This document shows, piece by piece, positions 1 through 5,805 of a DNA stretch of 7,991 nucleotides; the stretch's first letter is position 1; each line of letters starts with the position of its first letter. The notes below the pieces were generated by a model. It saw only the letters and a program-made list of their open reading frames with translations. It was not told the DNA's origin and made no database searches. This stretch comes from an uncultured Ruminococcus sp. (lineage in GTDB: Bacteria > Bacillota > Clostridia > Oscillospirales > Ruminococcaceae). The position numbers and the translations under genes are program-made. Location of the stretch: positions 1-7,991 of the forward strand of contig CALGTT010000382.1 of assembly GCA_937901485.1 (NCBI GenBank), in the 5' to 3' direction.

Positions 1-46
1 ATAAATTATCGCACACGACAGAACTCGGCTTATCGGTCTGGTCATG

Positions 47-73
47 CGGACGGCTTTGCCGTCCGTTTTTTTT
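47..73 (+). terminator. Intrinsic terminator or attenuator hairpin
   Basis: An 8-bp perfect stem (CGGACGGC / GCCGTCCG) with a TTT loop is followed directly by eight T residues, the classic rho-independent form. It may end a gene left of the window. However, the next start codon is only 26 bases past the T-run and the ribosome binding site lies in between, so no promoter fits after it. Transcription of the following two genes may therefore have to read through this hairpin, which would make it an attenuator. Confidence 0.85.
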
Positions 74-99
74 GAGGATCACAGAAAGGATGGAACACT

Positions 100-639
100 A
101 TGAAACGACTCGCAGCACTCCTGCTTGCAGGCGCAGTGATCTTCTGCGGCTGTCAACAATCTACCGAATCGGGGACAGAAAGCATGGAGGAGGAACTGAT
201 CGTATACAAGGCACTGCCGCTGCCGGATCTGAATGTGGAGATTCCGGAACGCTTTGCTGCCACTTCTTCGGATTTTTATGAGGAGTACTATATCTGTGAG
301 GATGCCAGCATTATCTGTACACAGGACACCGAGGGCGCACCCTATGGCTCTGTGTATGACTATGCGATCTCCGCGCTGACGGAATACGAGAAGATCACCA
401 CTGAGCTTGAACTGCTCAGTCATGAGCTGGTGTATGCCGGATCTCTTGCTGTGCAGACGCTGGAATTCACCTACAGCATCGGAGAAGGTGACGGCTCGAT
501 CAATATGACCTGCTTGGCAGGCTATGTGACCGATTCGGAGAACATGTACATCATCACCTGCAAAGCCAATCAGGATACCTATGCGGAATATCGGAACGAT
601 TTCATGTACGTTCTCACCTCCCTGAGCCTGATCCGATAG
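100..639 (+). CDS. Small secreted lipoprotein, possibly PsbP/DcrB-like fold
   Basis: This is a 179-residue protein with a short lipoprotein signal: basic KR at positions 2-3, a hydrophobic core, then FCGC with the lipidated Cys at residue 18. Phe at -3 is not the usual Leu, but Gly at -1 is standard. An acidic linker follows (about residues 22-40), then a roughly 135-residue alpha/beta domain ending in a pattern like the one closing PsbP/DcrB-type lipoprotein domains (MYIITCKANQDTYAEY, then a helix and a short final strand). That fold assignment is an impression, not a match I could test. The start is supported by AGAAAGGA nine bases upstream. The protein would be anchored on the outer face of the membrane. 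It lies 9 bases upstream of bioY and is probably co-transcribed with it. I see no enzymatic motif, and its function is unknown. Confidence 0.85.
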   Translation: MKRLAALLLAGAVIFCGCQQSTESGTESMEEELIVYKALPLPDLNVEIPERFAATSSDFYEEYYICEDASIICTQDTEGAPYGSVYDYAISALTEYEKITTELELLSHELVYAGSLAVQTLEFTYSIGEGDGSINMTCLAGYVTDSENMYIITCKANQDTYAEYRNDFMYVLTSLSLIR

Positions 640-648
640 GACGAATGC

Positions 649-1185
649 ATGAACCGGAATGAAAAGCTCCTTGCCATGTCACAGACCGCCATGCTGACTG
701 CGATGCTGGCAGTGCTCGCACAGATCGCCGTTCCCATGCCCTCCAATGTTCCGCTGACGCTCCAGACCTTCGGTGCTGCGCTGTGCGCGTGGCTTGGCGG
801 CATGAAAAAAGGCGTGCCGGCAGTACTGCTCTACCTTGCGGCAGGTGCAGTCGGGATGCCGGTATTTGCAGGCTTTCGCGGTGGATTTGCGGTGCTTCTG
901 GGCTATACGGGGGGCTTCCTCTGGGGCTTTTTGCCTCTCGCACTCTGCTGTGCATCGGCGGCGCGTCGCAGAATCCTTGCCGTCCCCGCAGGGCTTGCAG
1001 GCATACTCTGCTGCCACAGCATCGGTGTGATGCAGTACTGCCTGACAGCGGGCACGGGACTGCGCGAGAGCTTTCTGCTGGTGTCCACGCCCTATCTTCT
1101 CAAAGACATCTTTTCCGCAGCCCTTGCATACACCGCCGCGCAGCTCATCCGCCGTGCACTGCGCTCGGCAGGGATGCAGTTATAG
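649..1185 (+). CDS. bioY: Biotin transporter substrate-binding subunit BioY
   Basis: This 178-residue, strongly hydrophobic protein is the S component of an energy-coupling factor (ECF) vitamin transporter; it binds biotin in the membrane. The family signatures are clear: VPLTLQTFGAAL at residues 34-45 and the glycine-rich GMPVFAGFRGGF at 69-80, followed by LLGYTGGFLWGF at 83-94. A conserved-type Lys-Asp pair (152-153) lies near the last helix. Length is close to the usual 180-200 residues. A weak AGGACG lies upstream of the chosen ATG and partly overlaps the stop of the lipoprotein gene, so the two are likely translated from one message. No ECF ATPase or T-component genes are present here. 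A solitary BioY normally shares the housekeeping EcfA/A'/T module encoded elsewhere or works alone. I see no recognisable BirA operator. Confidence 0.95.
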   Translation: MNRNEKLLAMSQTAMLTAMLAVLAQIAVPMPSNVPLTLQTFGAALCAWLGGMKKGVPAVLLYLAAGAVGMPVFAGFRGGFAVLLGYTGGFLWGFLPLALCCASAARRRILAVPAGLAGILCCHSIGVMQYCLTAGTGLRESFLLVSTPYLLKDIFSAALAYTAAQLIRRALRSAGMQL

Positions 1186-1223
1186 GGCAATATACGCATG
1201 ATCTTTGCGCGTTCTTGTCATAA

Positions 1224-1267
1224 AAGACGAAGTGCTTTCCACCAGACAGTGGAAAGCACTTTGCTTT
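1224..1267. terminator. Bidirectional intrinsic terminator
   Basis: A 13-bp perfect stem (AAGTGCTTTCCAC / GTGGAAAGCACTT, 1230-1242 and 1249-1261) closes a CAGACA loop. Pairing continues less perfectly outwards to an A-run on the left (1222-1225) and a TTT on the right (1265-1267). It sits exactly between the convergent bioY (+) and the dockerin/transglutaminase gene (-) and can end both transcripts. Confidence 0.85.
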
Positions 1268-1296
1268 AAGGAAAAAATTACTCAGTAATGGAAACA

Positions 1297-2469
1297 TCAA
1301 TTCATGGACTTCTGATTGCAGATATACTTGGAAGTCTCACCGTAGGTACAAAGGAAATAATACCAGTTGCCGGATTTGCCGTAATTGCCGCATTCCATCA
1401 TGTAGGTCTTGCCGTCGATCACGACTTCCGGCCAGAAATGCTGCCAGTAATTGCTCGGATAGGTTCCGCGGTAGCCCTGCACCATCTGTGCATCATAGCC
1501 AAGATATGCCATCATTGCCGCAAATGCGCCGTTGTACTGCACGCACTGTCCGCGCTGTTTTTCAAAGATCGCTTCCACCCATGAAAGCCCCTGAATGGAA
1601 TTCCACTTCTCGCCCACATAGGCATAATCCACATTCTTGTGAATCCACTGTAAGGTGATCCAGAGCTGATCCTCGCGTGTGGCGTTTTCCGGAAAATGCT
1701 CCGCCGCAAACTTGGCAAGGATCTCGAAATCACGCTCCGACAGGGTGACATCATAGGAGGTCGTTTCCTTGCCCTGACGGTTGTACACCGTGATCGTGTC
1801 ATGCGGCACAAGTTCTGCGCCCTGTAAGATCGCTTCCTTTGTCCAGTTTTCGCGCCCTGTGCTGAATTCGCTGTAAAGCACGCCGCTCGACTGTGTGCGC
1901 ACGGCACGCACCTTGTAGCAATAGCTGGAATCGTCCGGCAGTGCATCCAGATAACTCACCGCACCGCCGCCGACTGTTGTGATCAGCTTGTAGTCCGCCG
2001 AGGATGCCTTTGTGCCGCTGCAGCGCCAGATCTCGTAGCCCGTCGCATAGGGAACGGACTGCCATTTTACGATCGCCGCCTGTGTACGCTTGCCGACCGT
2101 GATCTGCGGTGCGGCGATGAAATCCAGATCCTCGTCCGCCTTGTTCAGATAATCCTCCAGACCACAGGTCACATCACCCGTGCCGACCAGCGCGGAATAG
2201 ACCAGAATGACTGCCGCATCCGCTGCGTCCGCACTGCCGTCCTTATTGGTGTCCGCTGACTGCTTCTGTTCCTCCGTCAGGATGCCCTCGCCGGTTGCGC
2301 CGATGGAAGCCGCATCCACCAGAATGATGGACGCATCCTCCGCACTCGTGCCGTCATTGCCATCCAGATCGCCCAGAGTACCGCCCTGTGCAGCATGTGC
2401 AGCGGCAGGGCAAAGCATCATACATTGTACGCCGGCAAGAATGCCGGCAATTGTTTTTTTCAGGTGCAT
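1297..2469 (-). CDS. Secreted dockerin-FnIII-transglutaminase-like protein
   Basis: This 390-residue protein has, in order: a signal peptide (1-26, cleavage near AHA-A); a type I dockerin (about 33-97) with two calcium loops, D34-D36-N38...D45 and D73-N75-D77-G78...D84; a fibronectin type III-like beta domain (about 120-205); and a transglutaminase/cysteine-protease-like domain (about 240-390). The latter shows the Cys motif RGQCVQYNGAFAAM (Cys309), the His motif WQHFWPEV (His344) and, where the third catalytic Asp is expected, MMECGNYG with Glu359. The dockerin should attach it non-covalently to a cohesin-bearing scaffold outside the cell. Its reaction (crosslinking, deamidation or peptide hydrolysis) cannot be told from sequence. 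I chose the ATG at 2469, not the in-frame TTG at 2493, because AAGGAG lies nine bases upstream of it. It is monocistronic, with its own promoter and terminator. Confidence 0.92.
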   Translation of the reverse strand: MHLKKTIAGILAGVQCMMLCPAAAHAAQGGTLGDLDGNDGTSAEDASIILVDAASIGATGEGILTEEQKQSADTNKDGSADAADAAVILVYSALVGTGDVTCGLEDYLNKADEDLDFIAAPQITVGKRTQAAIVKWQSVPYATGYEIWRCSGTKASSADYKLITTVGGGAVSYLDALPDDSSYCYKVRAVRTQSSGVLYSEFSTGRENWTKEAILQGAELVPHDTITVYNRQGKETTSYDVTLSERDFEILAKFAAEHFPENATREDQLWITLQWIHKNVDYAYVGEKWNSIQGLSWVEAIFEKQRGQCVQYNGAFAAMMAYLGYDAQMVQGYRGTYPSNYWQHFWPEVVIDGKTYMMECGNYGKSGNWYYFLCTYGETSKYICNQKSMN

Positions 2470-2478
2470 TGCATTTAT

Positions 2479-2484
2479 CTCCTT
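2479..2484 (-). promoter_or_regulatory. Ribosome binding site fixing the start at 2469
   Basis: AAGGAG on the minus strand ends nine bases before the ATG at 2469. It lies inside the longer reading frame that begins with TTG at 2493, so the longer form would bury the site and is unlikely. Confidence 0.8.
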
Positions 2485-2503
2485 TTCCGTCAAGTTACCG
2501 GAA

Positions 2504-2540
2504 TGTAATCTCTTGTAATCATTGTAACATATTTGTAATC
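2504..2540. repeat. Four helically phased TGTAA repeats over the promoter
   Basis: TGTAATC occurs at 2504-2510, 2514-2520 and 2534-2540, and a variant TGTAACA at 2523-2529 (minus strand GATTACA, TGTTACA). The starts are 10, 9 and 11 bases apart, so all copies face the same side of the helix. They cover the -10 element, most of the spacer and the expected transcription start of the dockerin/transglutaminase gene. This is where a repressor or cooperative regulator would bind; the regulator is unknown. Confidence 0.55.
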
Positions 2541-2570
2541 TTTTGTCAAGCCCTAAATGAAATTTTTTTT
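2521..2570 (-). promoter_or_regulatory. Strong sigma-A promoter of the dockerin/transglutaminase gene
   Basis: On the minus strand, TTGACA (2549-2544) and TACAAT (2526-2521) are 17 bp apart, with a TGT extension before the -10. A run of eight A residues (2570-2563) upstream resembles an UP element. Predicted transcription start is near 2514, giving a leader of about 45 bases before the ATG at 2469. Confidence 0.85.
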
Positions 2571-2610
2571 GAGAAATGTATTCTGCTGTATCTGCCCGTT
2601 GTGATACCAG

Positions 2611-2654
2611 AGCCTATCGCCCCCTCCGCCGCAAAGCGGGGGAGGGGCAGGCTT
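2611..2654. repeat. GC-rich imperfect palindrome
   Basis: AGCCT at the left end pairs with AGGCT at the right. Between them, CCCCTCC and GGAGGGG flank a central CGCAAAGCG. The unit is imperfect because the two arms differ in length. It resembles the short intergenic palindromic units scattered in many Firmicute genomes, but with only one copy in the window I cannot show that it is dispersed. Confidence 0.4.
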
Positions 2655-2664
2655 AGGATAGCAT

Positions 2665-2691
2665 AAGAGCCGCAAAAAATGCGGCTCTTTT
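2665..2691 (+). terminator. Hairpin terminator with no clear plus-strand gene
   Basis: A 10-bp perfect stem (AAGAGCCGCA / TGCGGCTCTT) with an A5 loop is followed by TT on the plus strand, so four T residues (2688-2691) close the structure. Read on the minus strand it has only a weak T tail (TCTTATG). Both flanking genes are on the minus strand, so it either ends the 609-residue dockerin transcript weakly or terminates an unseen plus-strand transcript. Confidence 0.55.
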
Positions 2692-2860
2692 CGTATATTT
2701 CATGTATGAACTATGTTTTGTTATCGTATTGGGATCGCGCTCTGTTCCGCTCCATTCACAACAGTAAAAATCTTCCCTTCATGGAGCATATTTTCCTCTG
2801 GAATGCGAGCCGCGCAGCGGTGGCTGTCTTCGGTCACGGCATTCTGTATTCCACGCGCTG
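2692..2860. other. Non-coding stretch, nothing recognised
   Basis: I see no credible gene between the hairpin and the stop codon of the 609-residue dockerin gene. A short inverted repeat (GGAATGC near 2799, GCATTC near 2840) lacks a T-run and is not a convincing terminator. The stretch may be a 3' untranslated region or a decayed sequence. Confidence 0.4.
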
Positions 2861-4690
2861 TTACGGTTCAACATGGGCAGAATTGATATTTTTAAGCAGC
2901 TTGCGCTTCATGATGGCAAGATCAAAGGCATCCAGTTTGCCGTTGAGATCCAGATCGCCTTCTTCCAAATAGTAAATCTCAACCTGATCCGACCTAAGCA
3001 GCCACTTCTGTAATGCAATTACATCCACGACACTGAATTCATCATCGCCGTTCAGATCGCCGGAGACCTCAATCTTGATTCTGAAGATCAGATCCATGGA
3101 ATCGTTGCTGTAATAGATCACCTCAGGCTGATCTTCGCAGCAGAATTCAAATAAATCAGCATACTTGTAATGACTCGCCAAATGATCAAATTCCAGAACA
3201 AAGGGATTGGAATCGACAATAAAAAACGGGCCTGTATACATCCAGCCGCCGGGCACATCGTCGTTTTGATAGCCGATATTCGTGCCGAATGTAAAGTTGT
3301 GCAGCCTGATCACTTCATCCGGAATCAGCTCGCCCGTATCCTTGTCATACAGCGTGATTCTGGTTGCACCGTCCGGCAGAACGGGTTCAGGATTTGCTTT
3401 ATAACTCAGATAACAGTTTACATTCCTGTGTTTTTCTTCTTCGGATGTGACTTCAAATCCTTCAAAATCATAGTAGCCGTCTTCCGTTCTTATATCGAAT
3501 GAATAACTGCAATTGGGATCATAGGCTCTGATTGAATCAATGATGCAGGGATTGGAGTCGATCGGAAAAAGCTCGCTTAGACAAGGCTCATCGGGACTAT
3601 GCTGTATCGTATCTTTCCGGAATGAAGAATTCTCGGGAATGTCAATCAGTTCACCCGTATCCTTATCTATAAATGTGATGATGGTACTTCCGTGTGAGCA
3701 GTCAACAATTTCAGAGCAGTTGTTTTTAATGTGATATCTTCCGTTTGTGATATCAAAAGGCGCTTCATCTGACCAGTGTCTGCCGACTGACCATTCCACA
3801 TCGACCAGTCCATCCGCAGTGGGCTGATATACGATCACAGAGGAAGAACCCTGTCCGTCAACGGGCTCTACTTTTGATCGCAGATCAAAACCGTTGCAGT
3901 CGGATTCCATCACAAATTCAATTGCTCCATCACCGGTCTGCGCCATTTCCAGAGAAGCTCCCGTGCTTGCGTTCACATCTGCACAGTATGCGATATAGTT
4001 GCGAAATACGCAGGCACCACTGCCAGCGAGCGTAGATTCATGACTATAGCTATTCAGCCAATTATACTCAGCAGGGCAGTCAGGCAGCCAGTTGTAGATA
4101 TCGGTCTGTCCAATGAAACCGCTTGGATTTTCAAAGGTGAATGTGTCGATGATCATTTTCTTATAACCTTCACCGAGATCCATTATCCATTCTACCGTCA
4201 GGTCATGTCCCTCAAGGACACGGAACATCTGAACTTTAAAGATATACTGTACTTCACTTTTTGCATAATCTTCAAAAAAGGTGTAATCGTCCGTAGGAAC
4301 ACCTAATTTATTGCATAATTCTTCATATGCCGCAAGAGCTTCTTCATCATTCGGGTCAGGTTTTTCCGGAATCTCCAGCTTGAAAAGTGCCGGACTTGTG
4401 CAGGCAGGCGTGTTGATCATCGCCATACTTCCCGAATAAGATGTTATGTATTTGTCCTTTTCATCCAAACGCATTGGTTTTACCAGACAAATGAAATTGT
4501 CCTCTACGTGAGTTTTTCCGTACTTGTTATAGAATTCCATTGCATCAATAAAATTCATTGGTGTCCAGTCGGGCAGTGTGCCGATGACGGAATCCATATA
4601 AGAATCGTCCTCAGCCTGCACGGGTAAAATTGTTCCCGATGATGCAAGCATCATCGCTGCTGTGAGAAGTGCGGTCAATTTGTGTTTCAT
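2861..4690 (-). CDS. Large secreted dockerin protein of unknown activity
   Basis: This 609-residue protein has a signal peptide (1-26, cleavage after PVQA), a long N-terminal region with no family I recognise (about 27-330), two related modules (335-431 and 441-542, each opening with DKDTGEL and carrying DSNP about 36 residues later) and a C-terminal type I dockerin (543-601). The dockerin calcium loops are D545-N547-D549...D556 and D579-D581-N583-G584...D590. It has 15 cysteines, many for a secreted anaerobe protein. No glycoside hydrolase, esterase or carbohydrate-binding motif stood out. GGAGG precedes the ATG at good spacing. The gene starts 25 bases after the DUF3021 gene with no terminator between, so it is most likely the third gene of the LytTR operon. 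It is clearly AT-richer than bioY, the transglutaminase gene and the right-edge regulator. It probably docks onto a cohesin scaffold or the cell surface. Confidence 0.9.
   Translation of the reverse strand: MKHKLTALLTAAMMLASSGTILPVQAEDDSYMDSVIGTLPDWTPMNFIDAMEFYNKYGKTHVEDNFICLVKPMRLDEKDKYITSYSGSMAMINTPACTSPALFKLEIPEKPDPNDEEALAAYEELCNKLGVPTDDYTFFEDYAKSEVQYIFKVQMFRVLEGHDLTVEWIMDLGEGYKKMIIDTFTFENPSGFIGQTDIYNWLPDCPAEYNWLNSYSHESTLAGSGACVFRNYIAYCADVNASTGASLEMAQTGDGAIEFVMESDCNGFDLRSKVEPVDGQGSSSVIVYQPTADGLVDVEWSVGRHWSDEAPFDITNGRYHIKNNCSEIVDCSHGSTIITFIDKDTGELIDIPENSSFRKDTIQHSPDEPCLSELFPIDSNPCIIDSIRAYDPNCSYSFDIRTEDGYYDFEGFEVTSEEEKHRNVNCYLSYKANPEPVLPDGATRITLYDKDTGELIPDEVIRLHNFTFGTNIGYQNDDVPGGWMYTGPFFIVDSNPFVLEFDHLASHYKYADLFEFCCEDQPEVIYYSNDSMDLIFRIKIEVSGDLNGDDEFSVVDVIALQKWLLRSDQVEIYYLEEGDLDLNGKLDAFDLAIMKRKLLKNINSAHVEP
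3065..3688 (-). repeat. Tandem duplicated module inside the dockerin gene
   Basis: Two adjacent modules encode residues 335-431 and 441-542. Both begin with a T-x-I-T-(F/L)-x-DKDTGELI strand and later carry DSNP. The DKDTGEL copies are 107 codons apart. At DNA level, ATCAGCTCGCCCGTATCCTT (from 3324) and ATCAGTTCACCCGTATCCTT (from 3645) differ at 2 of 20 bases, while the rest has diverged strongly. Confidence 0.7.
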
Positions 4691-4715
4691 AGAAATACCT
4701 CCGTTCTGAATGATT

Positions 4716-5147
4716 TCAATTTTTGTTCGTTTTTGAATAGCGTTGTTTCAGCTTCTGATTCATCAATGCCGCATGTCTCCTGTCCACAAGGTAATGTGCA
4801 AAGCAGGTGAATAAGTAGATGAATACAATTGCCGGAAAAGTCAGCAGTACTGACAATGCTGTGATTTTGTACCAGCCGAAGAATCCGATCAGAAGCAAGG
4901 AAATCAGGAATATCAGCAGAAAATGCACAAGCCATAGCAGAAATACGATTCTGCCGCTTTTGATATCAAGACAAACAAGAACAGCGGACGGCAGTGCAGT
5001 GATCAGACCGCTCAGGAGAATCTCCCATAATATTGCGCTGTCCATCGGCTGCCCGGAGATTGTCAGATAGATCGCTGTGACGATCAGAACGGCGGCTGTA
5101 ATATTCACAAAATAATGCAGTAAGGAAACGAAAAATTCTTTTATCAT
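4716..5147 (-). CDS. DUF3021 family membrane protein, LytTR partner
   Basis: This 143-residue protein has four predicted membrane helices (about 9-31, 39-60, 66-90, 93-117), a short cytoplasmic-type N-terminus and a very basic C-terminal tail (from about 122, rich in R, K and H). Size, helix count and position directly after a LytTR regulator match DUF3021 proteins. In LytTR regulatory systems such as HdrRM and BrsRM of Streptococcus mutans, a membrane protein in this position inhibits the regulator; applying that role here is inference. Its ATG overlaps the regulator's stop by 4 bases (ATGA), implying translational coupling and matched amounts of the two proteins. No enzymatic motif is visible and the signal sensed is unknown. 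Confidence 0.85.
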   Translation of the reverse strand: MIKEFFVSLLHYFVNITAAVLIVTAIYLTISGQPMDSAILWEILLSGLITALPSAVLVCLDIKSGRIVFLLWLVHFLLIFLISLLLIGFFGWYKITALSVLLTFPAIVFIYLFTCFAHYLVDRRHAALMNQKLKQRYSKTNKN

Positions 5148-5596
5148 CGTTCTGCACCCCCAACACCGAGCTTGGCTTTCAGACTATGTACATATTGCCG
5201 TGAAATAATGATCTTTTCACCGTTTTTTAAATGCGCTTCCATCCTGCCGCTGAAAAGCGGTGAGAGATATTCGATTTTTTCCATATTCACGATCATGGAC
5301 TTTGAACAACGTACAAAATCCAAGGACGAAAAACGCTCCTCAAGCTCATAGAGTTTATATTTGATCTCGTAAACATTTGAATGGTAATATGCAAAAACAC
5401 GGTTTTCATTCGCTTCAAAATAATAGATATCCTGATAGTTCAGACGCACAATTTTGTCGTTCAGATAACCCGTAAGTTCTGCCTGAGGAGTCTGAAATGC
5501 AAGCAGCATAGAGATGAGTTTTGGATCCGGTGATGCACACCTGACAATGACAGCATCTTCTTCATCCGGCTGTGGGGATTCGATGATTATTTTCAT
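5144..5596 (-). CDS. Stand-alone LytTR DNA-binding transcription regulator
   Basis: This 150-residue protein has a short N-terminal extension (1-44) and a LytTR domain (about 45-143). Signature stretches are DIYYFEANENRVFAYY (56-71), FVRCSKSMIVNMEKI (94-108) and the closing ISRQYVHSLKAKL (131-143). There is no receiver domain, so it is not a classical response regulator; control is more likely through the membrane partner encoded next. LytTR proteins bind paired direct repeats with their beta-rich domain, and a fitting pair lies just upstream of this operon's promoter. GGAGG lies six bases before the ATG. It is probably an autoregulator of its own operon. Confidence 0.92.
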   Translation of the reverse strand: MKIIIESPQPDEEDAVIVRCASPDPKLISMLLAFQTPQAELTGYLNDKIVRLNYQDIYYFEANENRVFAYYHSNVYEIKYKLYELEERFSSLDFVRCSKSMIVNMEKIEYLSPLFSGRMEAHLKNGEKIIISRQYVHSLKAKLGVGGAER

Positions 5597-5620
5597 GATC
5601 GACCTCCAATTTTGAAGTTC

Positions 5621-5689
5621 CTACAGTATCAATAGTGAGTCAGCAGGATGCGTCAGCATTTTCACAATGAAAAGCACCAATCTTTTCAT
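5621..5689 (-). CDS. Possible 22-residue leader peptide upstream of LytTR
   Basis: A 22-codon frame begins MKRLVLFIVKML and ends with TAG 24 bases before the LytTR start. GAGG lies eight bases before its ATG. The start is basic and then hydrophobic, as in a small membrane or leader peptide. It lies inside the predicted 143-base leader of the operon. The evidence is only the ribosome site and position; it could be chance. Confidence 0.25.
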   Translation of the reverse strand: MKRLVLFIVKMLTHPADSLLIL

Positions 5690-5725
5690 GCATTTTTCCT
5701 CACATCATAGATCAGCTCGTTCTGC

Positions 5726-5763
5726 ATAACTGGCTTGTTACTATTATATTAACATATAACTGG
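5726..5763 (-). repeat. CCAGTTAT direct repeat straddling the -10
   Basis: ATAACTGG occurs at 5726-5733 and again at 5756-5763 (CCAGTTAT on the minus strand), 30 bases or about three helical turns apart. One copy lies in the spacer of the LytTR promoter and the other just after the expected start of transcription. The core CAGTTA partly fits the LytTR half-site pattern, so these could be secondary or repressing sites. Confidence 0.4.
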
Positions 5764-5775
5764 ACGTATTGTCAA
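5746..5775 (-). promoter_or_regulatory. Promoter of the LytTR-DUF3021-dockerin operon
   Basis: On the minus strand, TTGACA (5775-5770) is followed 18 bp later by TAATAT (5751-5746), with a TGT extension before the -10. Predicted transcription start is near 5739, giving a leader of about 143 bases before the LytTR start codon. Confidence 0.75.
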
Positions 5776-5805
5776 TGCAACTTGCACCCTGAAAAACGCA
5801 ACTTA
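5776..5805 (-). promoter_or_regulatory. Candidate LytTR-binding direct repeats
   Basis: CGCAACTTA (5797-5805) and TGCAACTTG (5776-5784) share GCAACTT in the same orientation, 21 bases apart with a 12-base gap. On the minus strand the half-sites read TAAGTTGCG and CAAGTTGCA, close to the known LytTR/AlgR-type half-site with its GTT core and matching its usual spacing. The pair directly abuts the -35 element, the position of an activator touching RNA polymerase. Confidence 0.7.

Noticed and set aside
2470..2493. Longer form of the transglutaminase protein starting at TTG 2493
   Set aside because: The AAGGAG ribosome site lies inside this extension and points to the ATG at 2469, which gives a normal signal peptide.
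2679..2972. 97-residue plus-strand frame
   Set aside because: It begins inside the loop/stem of a terminator hairpin, has no ribosome site and overlaps the end of the dockerin gene antisense.
5639..5658. GTCAGCA direct repeat (5639-5645, 5652-5658)
   Set aside because: The 13-base period does not match LytTR or another known operator spacing, and it lies far into the leader; probably chance.
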